NCBI GenBank assembly: GCA_020633295.1
Contig: JACKDW010000005.1
Span: 558,001 to 622,000, forward strand
Length of the DNA: 64,000 nucleotides
Direction of reading: 5' to 3'
DNA from: Myxococcales bacterium
Lineage (GTDB): Bacteria > Myxococcota_A > Polyangia > Nannocystales > Nannocystaceae
Part shown: piece after piece, positions 23,943-32,773 of the stretch
Layout: each line of letters begins with the position of its first letter
Position numbering within the stretch: position 1 is the stretch's first letter
Position numbers and translations under genes: made by a program
Notes under the pieces: model-generated
What the model saw: the letters and a program-made list of their open reading frames with translations, nothing else
The model's database searches: none
Told to the model about the DNA's origin: nothing

Positions 23943-25286
23943 CTACTCCCCGACCGCGCCCGTGATGGTCACGAGGCCGCCGGCCTCGCGCAGCACGAGT
24001 CGCCTGGCGCGCGCGTGATCCGTGCTGATCCCCGTGATGGAGCCGTCGCCGCGGAACACCACGACCGCCGCGCCGCGCCCCACGAGCCCCTCGATGACCC
24101 GCGTGTTCGCGTCGATCGACGCGTCACACTCAAAATTGAGCAGCCCGCGGCGCATCACCATCCGCTGCCCGCGGAGGATGTTGCGGTGCCCGTGCACGAT
24201 CGCGTACAGGCCTGCGGCGTGCATGTCGGCGACGCCGCGCTCGCTCAGCGGGAAGTCGATCTCGCGGTACTTCGTGCGGAAGCAGTTGCCGATCGCGCCG
24301 TGGTACAGCTCGAACAGGTCGCGCCCGCGCAGCTCGTCGAAGCGCTGGTTGAGGCCGCGGACCCCCTCGCGCCGGATGATCGCGGCGGTCTGGTCGTCGA
24401 CGCCGGCGTGCACCAGCAGCATCGAGCCCCAGCGCCGACACAGGCGCATGCGCTCGAAGAACCAGGTGAACTCGCCGTCCGGCGCGAGGAAGTGCCGACG
24501 GCACGCGCTGACGGCCAGGTACAGGTCGCGCAGCGTCAGGCCGAGCTCGTGGACCTTGTCGCTCAGCTCGCGGACCTTCTCGCGGATGCGCACGAGCTCC
24601 TTCTTGAGCTTCTTCTCGTTGATCAGCCCGTGCGCCGCCTTCGGGAAGTCCTCGAACCACGACGCCGGCGGGAACATCAGCGCGCGCAGCTCGGCCTCGC
24701 TCGGCGCCGCGTCGCGCTCGGCGGCCGTCGGCGGGTACGCCTCGAGGATCTCCTTGAACAGCGGCACCGACTTCTTGCCCATGCGCACGAACAGGTGGGC
24801 GAAGCGCGGCTCCTTGCGCCCGAGGTAGTCGAGCCCGACGAGCGTGCGCAGGTCGTGGTTGCCCGCGAGGATCTCCACGTCGCCGCCGAGCTTGATCAGG
24901 TGACCGATCGCGCGCAGGAGGTTGAGGTTGTGGGGGCCCTTGTCAAAGCAGTCCCCCGCGATCACGAACAGCCCGCGGCGCCCCTCGTCCGTCAGGCGGA
25001 AGTCGAGCATCCCCGGGCCCGTCAGCTCGACGCCGCCCGAGGCCATCAGCGAGTCGCGGAACGCGATCGCGTCGGCGTGGACATCACAGAAGAAGAACAT
25101 CGTCCGTGCGGGCAGCACCCAGAGCTTGTCCTTCGCGTACTCGCGCAGCTCGGCCGGGTCGATGTCGTAGTGGTCGGCGTACGCGTCGACCAGGTGCGGC
25201 CGGGGGGCCGCCGGCCACCGCTCGACCTCGTCGGGGAGCTGCGCGCTGGACCACCGCGCGCCGTGATATCGCGGGCTGTGGCTCAT
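23943..25286 (-). CDS. Calcineurin-like metallophosphatase
   Basis: The 447-residue protein shows every metal-ligand motif of the PPP/MPP fold in order: FFCDVHAD, AGDCFDKGPHN, LAGNHDLR, VHAG and VHGHRN. A long helical insertion, rich in Lys/Glu, lies between GNHD and the second half. Proteins of this type hydrolyse phosphoesters in proteins or small molecules, and the substrate is not predictable. ATG 25286 is chosen over an upstream TTG at 25382. The histidine phosphatase gene ends 46 bases upstream and the amphi-Trp gene starts five bases downstream, all minus strand, so these three form an operon facing away from the GAK operon. Confidence 0.87.
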   Translation of the reverse strand: MSHSPRYHGARWSSAQLPDEVERWPAAPRPHLVDAYADHYDIDPAELREYAKDKLWVLPARTMFFFCDVHADAIAFRDSLMASGGVELTGPGMLDFRLTDEGRRGLFVIAGDCFDKGPHNLNLLRAIGHLIKLGGDVEILAGNHDLRTLVGLDYLGRKEPRFAHLFVRMGKKSVPLFKEILEAYPPTAAERDAAPSEAELRALMFPPASWFEDFPKAAHGLINEKKLKKELVRIREKVRELSDKVHELGLTLRDLYLAVSACRRHFLAPDGEFTWFFERMRLCRRWGSMLLVHAGVDDQTAAIIRREGVRGLNQRFDELRGRDLFELYHGAIGNCFRTKYREIDFPLSERGVADMHAAGLYAIVHGHRNILRGQRMVMRRGLLNFECDASIDANTRVIEGLVGRGAAVVVFRGDGSITGISTDHARARRLVLREAGGLVTITGAVGE

Positions 25287-25332
25287 CGCGGCCTGGGTTG
25301 TGCGGACGGCGTGGGGTGCATTCGACAAGTCG

Positions 25333-26070
25333 TCACCTCGAGGGCTTCGATCGTATCTTCCACTCCCCGGCGATTCGGTCAAGGCGTGAGTCCGGACGTC
25401 GCTCCAGGAGGATCGGGCGGGCGTGGTGCATCGACAGCCCGCGCACCTGGTCGAGCTCGAGGATCCCGAGGTGCGCCGCGGCGTGGCGAAACGCCCCTCC
25501 GTGCCCGACGAAGATCATCAGCGAGTCGTCGCTCGCCCGCCGCGCGAGCGCGTCGAGCTCGGCCTGGATGAACCGCGCCACCCGCTCGCCCGCCTCCATC
25601 AGCGTCTCCGCGCCGGTCAGCGGCAGGCGATAGTGTGGGGTCGACTTCCACCCCGGCGCGGGCGCCCGCGCCCGCGGATCGCGGGCGAGCGCCGCCTCGA
25701 TCGCGGCGACGGTCAGGTTCGCCGCCGCGCCCAGCGAGCGCTCCGCGAGCGCCTCGTGCTCGCTCACCACGAAGCTCTGACGCAGGCGCGCGGTCAACCG
25801 CTCGGCGAGCAGCACGCCGGTCTGCCAGGCCCGGAGCATGCGCGAGGTGTGGATGGTCCCGTCGATCCTGACGCGCCGCGCGGTCGGCTCCGCCGCCGCG
25901 ACCTGCCCGATTAACTCGAAGAGCTGATCGGCCGCCGCGCGCGCCTGGGCCTCTCCCCGCGGCGTGAGCGGGTACGGGAGATGGGCGCTCGGCGTGTCCG
26001 CCGGTTGTTCGTATTCGCCGTGCCGCAGGATCGCGGCGAAGACGCGCGGTTCAGCGTCGAGCTCGTGCAC
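25333..26070 (-). CDS. Histidine phosphatase-superfamily protein
   Basis: The 245-residue product has the phosphohistidine motif ILRHGEY (about 14-20), the Arg-containing HTSRMLRAWQTG segment, and the second His in IFVGHGGAFRHAAAH. This is the branch-1 histidine phosphatase pattern (SixA, GpmB and CobC relatives). It could dephosphorylate a phosphohistidine protein or a small phosphoester. Start GTG 26070 is supported by GAGGA seven bases before it. It is the first gene of the minus-strand operon and diverges from the short amphi-Trp gene with 131 bases between them, which should contain both promoters. Confidence 0.85.
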   Translation of the reverse strand: MHELDAEPRVFAAILRHGEYEQPADTPSAHLPYPLTPRGEAQARAAADQLFELIGQVAAAEPTARRVRIDGTIHTSRMLRAWQTGVLLAERLTARLRQSFVVSEHEALAERSLGAAANLTVAAIEAALARDPRARAPAPGWKSTPHYRLPLTGAETLMEAGERVARFIQAELDALARRASDDSLMIFVGHGGAFRHAAAHLGILELDQVRGLSMHHARPILLERRPDSRLDRIAGEWKIRSKPSR

Positions 26071-26201
26071 GGGGAGGTCCTCTGGGCGTGGTACCGAGAT
26101 TCCGCAGATTGCGGTATCGTCACTTTTCTGTAACGTTCATGGGCCGGCGCCGCGCGATCATGCGCGAGGCTTCGGTCGAGCTCGAGAGCAGGCGTAGGAA
26201 T

Positions 26202-26477
26202 ATGGCCACGATGCACGAATTCAGGCACGAGTCGATCCAGGACCGCGCGTCGGTCGTGCGCTACCTCAAGGCGCTCATCACCGGGATCGAGCGCGGGCAC
26301 CTGGAGCTCGACAGCGGCGAGCAGTCCTTCGTGCTCGAGCCGCAGGGCCTCATGAAGCTCGAGATCCGCGCCAGGCGCAAGCAGGGGCGCGTCAAGGCGG
26401 TCCTCAAGTTCTCCTGGCGCGAGGAGCAGGAGGACGCGACCGAGCCCGCGAGCGACACGCTGAACATCAGCGTCTAG
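26202..26477 (+). CDS. Stand-alone amphi-Trp domain protein (GAK-type cluster)
   Basis: The 91-residue product is essentially one amphi-Trp domain: SIQDRASVVRYLKALITGIERGHLEL, a QSFVLEP strand, then KLEIRARRKQGRVKAVLKFSWREE with the signature Trp. Family members are small proteins of unknown function often encoded with the GAK system. ATG 26202 is used; ATG 26211 is equally possible and has better spacing to AGGA. It begins the plus-strand run that continues with the PhoU-phosphotransferase gene 27 bases later. Confidence 0.82.
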   Translation: MATMHEFRHESIQDRASVVRYLKALITGIERGHLELDSGEQSFVLEPQGLMKLEIRARRKQGRVKAVLKFSWREEQEDATEPASDTLNISV

Positions 26478-26504
26478 GTCGGCCGAGGGGGGCACCACGC
26501 GAGC

Positions 26505-28163
26505 ATGGACGAGATCACGAAGATCATCTCGGCGGTGCGTGAGAACTTCAGGTTCCTCACGCTCGAGGTGCGCAAGCAGCTCGAGGGCGTCCGCGCCGCG
26601 ATCGCCGATCCGCGCGAGTCGGCGCTGCGCGCCATCGTCACGCGCGACGACTACATCGACAACCTCCGCAGCGTGATCGAGAACAAGTGCTATCGCCTGC
26701 TCGGCGACGCCCGCGTCGAGCGGCGCAGCGTCGATCTCGTGCGCGCCATCAACACGAGCACCAACAACCTCGAGCGCATCGCCGACTACTGCGTCAACAT
26801 CGTCGGGCAGCTCGGCTTCCTCAGCGCCCCGCAGGCGCTCACCCGCTTCGAGTACGCGCCGTTCGTCGACGAGCTCGTCAAGGCGCTCGACCGCGTCGAC
26901 CAGGCGCTGTTCAGCCGCGACCTCTCGGGCGCGCTCGCCATCTGCCGGGCCGAGTACCGCGTCGACGAGCTCTACGTCGAGGTCTTCCGCCGCATCATGG
27001 CCTCCTTGCGCGCCGGCGACGCGCCCGAGGACCTCGTCACCTCGCTGTTCATCTTTCGCTACCTCGAGCGCGCGGGCGACTGCCTGCTCAACATCGGCGA
27101 GGCGATCATCCTCGCGGCGCTCGGCGAGAAGCTCAAGGTCTCCGAGTTCCAGGCGCTGCAGGAGACGCTCGCCGCCTCCGAGGTCGGGCTCGACATCTCC
27201 GACATCGACTACGAGGGCATCTGGGAGACCCGCTCGGGCAGCCGGATCGGCGCCGTGCACGGGCACGAGGGCGCCAGCGACACGCGCTGGGTGATCTTCA
27301 AGGAGGGGCGCACCGGCAAGGTGCTCGAGGAGAAAGAGGCCATCGAGCGCTGGCAGAAGCTCGAGCCCGGGCTCACGCCGCAGATCTTCGGCTACCACGA
27401 CCACGGCGCCAAGGCGTCGCTGCTGCTCGAGTTCCTGCGCGGCGAGACCTTCCAGTCCCTGGTGTTCGACGGCGGCCCCGAGCTCGTCCGCAAGGCCTTC
27501 GCCTACTCGACCCGGACCATCGCGCAGGTGTGGACGCGGACGCTCGAGCGCGAGCCCATCGCGCCGCGCTTCGTGCACCAGCTGCGCAAGCGCCTGCCGG
27601 ATGTCCTCAAGGTCCACCCCGACCTCGCGCGCGAGCGCACGCGCATCGGCGACTTCGCGATCGCCTCCTTCGACGAGCTGCTCGAGCGCGCCGCGCCGCT
27701 CGACGAGCTGTTCGCGGCGCCGTTCTCCGTGATGATCCACGGGGACTTCAACACCGACAACATCATCGTCAACCAGCAGGAGGGGCGGGTCCACTTCATC
27801 GACCTCCACCGCTCCACGCGCTTCGACTACCTCCAGGACGTCTCGGTGTTCCTGGTCTCGAACTTCCGCATGCCCGTGTTCGAGCCGCGCGCGCGCGCGC
27901 AGCTCAACGAGGTCAACGTCGAGTTCTACAAGTTCGCCGCCGCGTTCGCGACCCGCAACGGCGACCACACCTTCGCCGCCCGCCTCGCGCTCGGGCTCGC
28001 CCGCTCGCTCGTCACGTCGACGCGCTTTCAGCTCGACGGCCGCTTCGCCGGCGCGATGTTCATGCGCGCCGAGTACCTGCTCGAGCAGCTCGTCGCGCAC
28101 CTCGACCGCGGCGCGCCGTGGGCCGACTACGTCCTCCCCGAGGGCGTGTTCACGTACTGGTGA
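26505..28163 (+). CDS. PhoU-domain plus aminoglycoside-phosphotransferase-like protein
   Basis: The 552-residue protein is a fusion. Residues 1 to about 220 are helical with PhoU-like features (RSVDLVRAINTSTNNLERIADYCVNI, YLERAGDCLLNIGEAI, matching the ExxD metal-binding helices of PhoU). Residues about 240-545 resemble APH-type small kinases, with VMIHGDFNTDN (about 410-419) as the catalytic loop and HFIDLHRS as the metal-binding Asp. Such proteins are associated with GAK-type operons. The PhoU part suggests a phosphate- or phosphorylation-state sensor; the APH part suggests phosphorylation of a small molecule. It lies second in a five-gene plus-strand operon. Confidence 0.83.
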   Translation: MDEITKIISAVRENFRFLTLEVRKQLEGVRAAIADPRESALRAIVTRDDYIDNLRSVIENKCYRLLGDARVERRSVDLVRAINTSTNNLERIADYCVNIVGQLGFLSAPQALTRFEYAPFVDELVKALDRVDQALFSRDLSGALAICRAEYRVDELYVEVFRRIMASLRAGDAPEDLVTSLFIFRYLERAGDCLLNIGEAIILAALGEKLKVSEFQALQETLAASEVGLDISDIDYEGIWETRSGSRIGAVHGHEGASDTRWVIFKEGRTGKVLEEKEAIERWQKLEPGLTPQIFGYHDHGAKASLLLEFLRGETFQSLVFDGGPELVRKAFAYSTRTIAQVWTRTLEREPIAPRFVHQLRKRLPDVLKVHPDLARERTRIGDFAIASFDELLERAAPLDELFAAPFSVMIHGDFNTDNIIVNQQEGRVHFIDLHRSTRFDYLQDVSVFLVSNFRMPVFEPRARAQLNEVNVEFYKFAAAFATRNGDHTFAARLALGLARSLVTSTRFQLDGRFAGAMFMRAEYLLEQLVAHLDRGAPWADYVLPEGVFTYW

Positions 28164-28196
28164 CCGCGGCGCGGCGCCGCACGACAGGGAGCAAGG

Positions 28197-29213
28197 ATGC
28201 AAACGAACAAGGCAGGCGAGGCGTCAGGCGCCAGCCCACGGATCGGCGTCGTCGGGATCCCCGACGGCTGGTCCACGCGCGAGCTGCTCGACGCGGTCGA
28301 GCGCCGGACCGGGTTTCGCCACCTCATCGACATGCGCGAGGTCGTCGTCGACTTCGCGGCCGGGCGCGCGCTCAGCCGCGGCCTCGACATCTGCGAGCTC
28401 GACGCGATCATCGTCAAGAAGATCGCCAAGACCTACACGCCCTCGGCGATCGACCGGCTCGAGCTGCTCAGCTACGTCGAGAGCCGCGGCCCGCGGCTGT
28501 TCTCGAAGCCCGAGCGGATGATCCCGCTGATCGATCGCGTCTCGGGCACGGTCAAGCTGCAGCGCGGGCGCATCCCGATGCCGCCGACCACCGTCACCGA
28601 GGACAGAGAGCAGGCGCTCGGCGCCCTCGAGCGCTACGGCGCCGCGGTGCTCAAGCCGCTGTTCTCGACCAAGGCCCGGGGCATGCGCGTGCTCCGGCGG
28701 CCCTCCGACCCCGAAGAGCGCGCGGCGCTGCTCGAGACGCTCACGCGCTTCCAGGCCGAGGAGGGCCCCGTGCTCTACCTCCAGAAGCTGCTCGAGCTGC
28801 CAGGTCGCGACCTCGGCGTCGTGTTCCTCGGCGGCGAGTACCTCGCTACCTACGCGCGCGTGAAGCAGGCTGGCTCGTGGACCTCGTCGACCGCCGCGGG
28901 CGGCCGCTACCAGGCCTACGAGCCGCCGGAGGAGCTCGTCGCGCTGGCTCGCCGCGCGCAGAGCCTGTTCGAGCTCGACTTCACCTGCGTCGACGTGGTC
29001 GAGACCGCCGACGGCCCCAAGGTCTTCGAGGTCTCCGCCTTCGGCGGCTTCCGCGGGCTCAAGGTCGCGTGCGGAATCGACGCGGCCGCGCGCTACGTCG
29101 ACCACGTGATCGCGCAGCTCTCCTCCGGCGTCTCGACCGCCGGCCCCGGCGGCGGCGCGCGCTCGCGCGCCGATCAGCGCCCCCCGAAGAAGGAGCTGCA
29201 GGCCCGTGCGTGA
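28197..29213 (+). CDS. ATP-grasp enzyme of a GAK-type system
   Basis: The 338-residue protein has the RimK-like ATP-grasp layout. A Rossmann-like N-domain (IGVVGIPDGWSTRELLDAVE) is followed by a grasp domain with AVLKPLFSTKARGM (phosphate loop and Lys), LYLQKLLELPGRDLGVVFLG, and a terminal FTCVDVVETADGPKVFEVSAFGGFRGL carrying the metal-binding Asp/Glu. It would couple ATP hydrolysis to carboxylate-amine or similar ligation; the substrate is unknown. AGGGAG precedes ATG 28197. The next gene starts eight bases before its stop, indicating translational coupling. Confidence 0.87.
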   Translation: MQTNKAGEASGASPRIGVVGIPDGWSTRELLDAVERRTGFRHLIDMREVVVDFAAGRALSRGLDICELDAIIVKKIAKTYTPSAIDRLELLSYVESRGPRLFSKPERMIPLIDRVSGTVKLQRGRIPMPPTTVTEDREQALGALERYGAAVLKPLFSTKARGMRVLRRPSDPEERAALLETLTRFQAEEGPVLYLQKLLELPGRDLGVVFLGGEYLATYARVKQAGSWTSSTAAGGRYQAYEPPEELVALARRAQSLFELDFTCVDVVETADGPKVFEVSAFGGFRGLKVACGIDAAARYVDHVIAQLSSGVSTAGPGGGARSRADQRPPKKELQARA

Positions 29214-30357
29214 CCCCGTCGACAGCCTGTCCGCGGCCGCGCTGGGCGCGATGGTCGGCGCCCTGCGCGAGCACCTGCTGCGCCCGGGACACACCCTGCG
29301 GCTCCACCTCGCCGACGACTTCATCGCGCTCGTCGAGTCCAACTCACGCGCGCTGCTCGATCGGCTCGCGGAGTACTTCTGCGAGTTCCTGGCGGGCGAC
29401 CCCGACGCCCCGGTGACGACGCGGCTGACCGCGCTGCAGTCCCACCCGCCGCCGATCGAGTCGATGTTCTTTCAGCGCCCGTTCACGATCAACCCGACCA
29501 CGAGCCCGCGCGGCCCCAAGGAGTCGTGGCTCGACATCGAGGGCGGGCGGCTCGTCCGCAAGCTGCGGACCGGCATGGTCTACCTGTTCGGCGGGCGCGC
29601 CAACCTCGTGATCGGCGACTGCCTCGAGAACGAGAGCCAGGTCGTCAACTTCATCAACAACCGCCTGATCCAGGCGCGGCTCGACCAGGGATGTCTCCTG
29701 GGACACGCCGCGGCGGTGACCTCCGAGGCCGGGCGGACGATCATGATCGCGGGCTTCCCGGGCATGGGGAAGTCGACCCTGTCGCTCAAGATCATGGCGC
29801 GGCCGGGCGCGATCTTCCTCAGCAACGACCGCGTGATGTTCGGGCCCGCGCCCGGGGGCGACGCGCTGTGGGCCTACGGCGTGCCCAAGCACCCGCGGAT
29901 CAACCCCGGGACGATCCTGCACAACGAGCACCTCGCGTGGATCTTCACGGACGAGGAGCGCGCGCGCTTCACCGCCATGGACCCTGCGGCGCTGTGGGAT
30001 CTCGAGCGCAAGTACGACGGGCTCGTCCACCGCTCGTTCGGCCCCCGCCGCTTCCGCCTGGCCGCGCCGCTCACCGCGGTCGCGCTGCTCAACTGGCGAC
30101 GCGACGCGGCGGGCTCGGTCGTCATCCGCGAGATCGACCCGAACGCCCGACGCGACCTGCTGCCCGCGCTCATGAAGTCGCCGGGCCTGTTCTACACGCC
30201 ACCCGATGGCGGCCGCGCGAGCACGGCGCCGATCGAGGAGTACATCGCCGGGCTCGCGGGCGTGAAGGTCTACGAGCTCGCCGGCGCGGTCGACTTCGAC
30301 GCGGCGGCGGAGACCTGCGCGCGCTACCTGATGGAGGGCGCGGCGCTCGATGGCTGA
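29206..30357 (+). CDS. HprK-related kinase B
   Basis: The 383-residue product contains a Walker A AGFPGMGKST at about 181-190 and FLSNDRVMF about 20 residues on. This is the arrangement of HPr kinase/phosphorylase relatives, whose fold is shared with PEP carboxykinase. The N-terminal 170 residues are specific to the HprK-related B group. By family it may phosphorylate a protein partner on Ser, but HPr itself is not encoded nearby. Start GTG 29206 overlaps the ATP-grasp gene by eight bases, and its stop overlaps the CofD-like gene by eight bases. Confidence 0.88.
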   Translation: MRDPVDSLSAAALGAMVGALREHLLRPGHTLRLHLADDFIALVESNSRALLDRLAEYFCEFLAGDPDAPVTTRLTALQSHPPPIESMFFQRPFTINPTTSPRGPKESWLDIEGGRLVRKLRTGMVYLFGGRANLVIGDCLENESQVVNFINNRLIQARLDQGCLLGHAAAVTSEAGRTIMIAGFPGMGKSTLSLKIMARPGAIFLSNDRVMFGPAPGGDALWAYGVPKHPRINPGTILHNEHLAWIFTDEERARFTAMDPAALWDLERKYDGLVHRSFGPRRFRLAAPLTAVALLNWRRDAAGSVVIREIDPNARRDLLPALMKSPGLFYTPPDGGRASTAPIEEYIAGLAGVKVYELAGAVDFDAAAETCARYLMEGAALDG

Positions 30358-31615
30358 CCCAGAGCCCCGCGCCCCGCTCGAGCTCGTCGCGCGCGCCCCC
30401 GCGAGCGACGACCCGCGCACCCCCACGGCGCTCGCCCGCATCACGCACACGCGCCGCGTGCCCGACAGCCTCCGGCTCGCGCGCTACACCCGGGCGCCGG
30501 AGCTCGGCCCGCAGGTCCTGTTCTTCAGCGGCGGCACGGCGCTGCGCGGCACCAGCCGCGCGCTGACCCGCTACACGCACAACTCGGTCCACCTGATCAC
30601 GCCCTTCGACTCCGGCGGCAGCTCGGCCAAGCTGCGCGAGGCGTTCCCGATGATCGCGGTCGGCGACCTCCGCAACCGCCTCATGGCGCTCGCGGACACC
30701 GAGCTGCAGGGTCAGCCGGAGGTCTACCGGCTGTTCCGACTCCGCTTCCGCGAGCGCGCCGACAACGCCGCGCTGCGCGAGCGCCTGCGCGACATGGTCG
30801 AAGGAGAAGATCCGCTCGTGCGCGCGATCCCGAGGCCGCTGCGCACGCTGATCCGCAGCCAGCTGCGGATCTTCTGCGAGCACATGCCGCTGAGCTTCGA
30901 CCTGCGCGGCGCGAGCGTCGGCAACCTGATCCTCGCCGGCGGCTACATCCACAACGACCGCGACATCGACGCGGTCATCTTCCTGTTCTCCAAGCTCGTC
31001 GCCGTGCGCGGCGTCGTGCGCCCGGTCGTCAACGCGAACCTCCACCTCGCGGCCGAGCTCGCCGACGGCGCGGTGGTCGTCGGTCAGCACAACCTCACGA
31101 GCAAGTCGCAGCCGATCGGCGCGCCGATCAAGGCGCTGCGGCTGTCGTCCACGCGGGCCTCGCTGACGCCCGCCCGCACCGCGATCGATCGCCGCACCCA
31201 GGGGCTCATCGGCGGCGCCGAGCTCGTCGTGTTCCCGATCGGGAGCTTCTACACCAGCGTGCTCGCCTGCCTGCTGCCGGAGGGGGTCGGCCGCGCGATC
31301 GCGGCGTCGGGCTGCCCCAAGGTTTATGTCCCCAACTGCGGGCGAGACCCGGAGCAGCTCGGCATGTCGCTCGCGGACTCCGTCGAGGCGCTCCTGACCC
31401 AGCTGCGGCGCGACGTCGAGGAGGACGTCCCGGTCGAGCGCCTGCTCAACTTCGTCGTCGTCGACAGCCAGCGCGGCTCGTACCACGGCGAGCTCGACAT
31501 CGATCGGGTCGAGGCCATCGGCGTGCGCGTGCTCGACGTCCCGCTGGTCACTGACGCCTCGACGCCGCTGCTCGACGCCGTCCGGCTCGTCGAGCTGCTG
31601 CTCTCTCTCGTCTAG
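30350..31615 (+). CDS. CofD-like protein of a GAK-type system
   Basis: The 421-residue protein matches the CofD/YvcK fold: FFSGGTALRGTSRAL at the N-terminus (the GGT phosphate loop), LITPFDSGGSSAKLREAFPMIAVGDLRN, and SVGNLILAGGY. CofD transfers a lactyl-phosphate moiety to Fo in coenzyme F420 synthesis, and YvcK-like relatives bind UDP-sugars. Members in GAK operons form a separate branch of unknown activity. No F420 genes are seen here. It is the last gene of the operon, and a strong hairpin at 31622-31647 follows the stop codon. Confidence 0.88.
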   Translation: MADPEPRAPLELVARAPASDDPRTPTALARITHTRRVPDSLRLARYTRAPELGPQVLFFSGGTALRGTSRALTRYTHNSVHLITPFDSGGSSAKLREAFPMIAVGDLRNRLMALADTELQGQPEVYRLFRLRFRERADNAALRERLRDMVEGEDPLVRAIPRPLRTLIRSQLRIFCEHMPLSFDLRGASVGNLILAGGYIHNDRDIDAVIFLFSKLVAVRGVVRPVVNANLHLAAELADGAVVVGQHNLTSKSQPIGAPIKALRLSSTRASLTPARTAIDRRTQGLIGGAELVVFPIGSFYTSVLACLLPEGVGRAIAASGCPKVYVPNCGRDPEQLGMSLADSVEALLTQLRRDVEEDVPVERLLNFVVVDSQRGSYHGELDIDRVEAIGVRVLDVPLVTDASTPLLDAVRLVELLLSLV

Positions 31616-31621
31616 CGGCCG

Positions 31622-31647
31622 TCGCCTCGCGCCGCAGCGCGAGGCGA
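31622..31647 (+). terminator. Terminator hairpin ending the GAK-type operon
   Basis: A perfect 11-bp stem (31622-31632 with 31637-31647) with a 4-base loop begins six bases after the CofD-like stop codon. No U-tract follows. The position and strength make it the probable end of the five-gene transcript. Confidence 0.6.
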
Positions 31648-31856
31648 TGAAACGCCGCTACGTCGGGCCGTGCATGAAGTCTCGCCAGCGACGTGGACCT
31701 TCGCGGGCCGCTCGCGCGCGTCGCTGTCAACCCGACGAGCGCGTTCGAACTACGGGCGACCCCGCGGGTCTACGGACTCACGGAGTCGCCCAAACTGGAG
31801 GCCAGCGTCGCCGCGCCGTGATGGGATAACCGGCGCGGCGGCGCTCTGAAGCGGAA

Positions 31857-32312
31857 TCAGCGGCGGATGTGGATGAGCTGACGCTCGAGGGTGACGGTCT
31901 CGTGACCGGTGCAGGGGTACGCGACCTCGACCTTGACCGAGGTGCCCTCGGGACCGCGCAGCGCCATCGCCCACGCCTCGAGCGACTGCGGCTTGTGACC
32001 GTCGACGCTGATCAGCGTCGCGCCCTCACGGATCACGCCGAACGCGGGACCGTTGGGCAGGACGTGACGGACGACGACCGAGTCGGCGCCGCGCTGCTGG
32101 ATGACCGCACCGACGCCGCTGTACGTGTAGCCGCGCTCAACGTGGCGCGCCTGCGCAGCCGCAGCGCAGTCCGTGTCGGCGAGGCGGAACATGATGGCGG
32201 CCGATGTGGCCATCGAACCCGCCAGAACGATCGCGCCGAGGACGATGCCTCGCGCGGTACGCCAGCGCGAGATGGAAGAGGCGGTCGGGGATTCGTGCTG
32301 ATTCAGACGCAT
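31857..32312 (-). CDS. Membrane-anchored PDZ-domain protein
   Basis: The 151-residue product has one N-terminal membrane helix (about 20-42) and a PDZ domain (GVGAVIQQRGADSVVVRHVLPNGPAFGVIREGATLISVDGHKP type, about 70-145). No protease or other catalytic domain is attached. The PDZ domain would face the periplasm and bind C-termini or assist secretion-type complexes. ATG 32312 is firmly set by AGGAGA nine bases upstream. A much longer open frame continues through a tandem repeat to 32663 but would encode low-complexity Leu-Ser-Asp repeats. Confidence 0.8.
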   Translation of the reverse strand: MRLNQHESPTASSISRWRTARGIVLGAIVLAGSMATSAAIMFRLADTDCAAAAQARHVERGYTYSGVGAVIQQRGADSVVVRHVLPNGPAFGVIREGATLISVDGHKPQSLEAWAMALRGPEGTSVKVEVAYPCTGHETVTLERQLIHIRR

Positions 32313-32481
32313 GCCTTGGCTCTCCTGTACGTGACAGACCTCATTCAGTGTCCCATAGCTGGTTCTGGCTTGCCACCCCCGCGCACTCGGCGTTGGGTCG
32401 CGCGGGCCGCCGCCGCGCGGGTATTCCCGCGCGAAAAGACCTCGCGCAATCAGCTCGCAGAAACGCGGCGCAGCGACACAC

Positions 32482-32589
32482 AGAAGGTCTGACAGAAGGT
32501 CTGACAGGAGGTCTGACGGAAGGTCGGACAGGAGGTCTGACGGGAGGTCTGACGGAAAGTCGGACAGAAGCTCGGACAGAAGCTCGGCC
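32482..32589. repeat. 12-bp tandem repeat array upstream of the PDZ gene
   Basis: Nine imperfect copies of a 12-bp unit (AGAAGGTCTGAC, AGGAGGTCTGAC, GGAAGGTCGGAC and similar) lie about 170 bases upstream of the PDZ protein start. On the minus strand the array is open and would read as Leu-Leu-Ser-Asp repeats. I see no other feature in the rest of the 461-base gap between the PDZ gene and the SGNH hydrolase gene. Confidence 0.8.
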
Positions 32590-32773
32590 GTGAAACTCCC
32601 GGGCCCGCGCGACGCTCGTCCCGCCCGAGCGCGCGCCGTTGTGCCCCGATGTGCGCCTTGCATCAGCGCGGCCGCGACGCGCGAGATTGGTCGACGCGCG
32701 CGAGCGCTGGCGTCCAGCGCGATTCCCCGGATTTCTTTTCAAGCGCCCAGGAACCGGGCTATAGCGTCCGTGC

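Noticed and set aside
25911..28202. 763-codon minus-strand frame opposite the PhoU-phosphotransferase gene
   Set aside because: It is antisense to a protein with HGDFNTDN and PhoU helices, and its product is repetitive Val/Glu/Arg/Leu typical of GC-rich shadows.
31857..32663. Extended PDZ protein starting at 32663 with Leu-Ser-Asp repeats
   Set aside because: The ATG at 32312 has AGGAGA at ideal spacing and gives a proper membrane anchor; the extension is encoded by a 12-bp repeat array.
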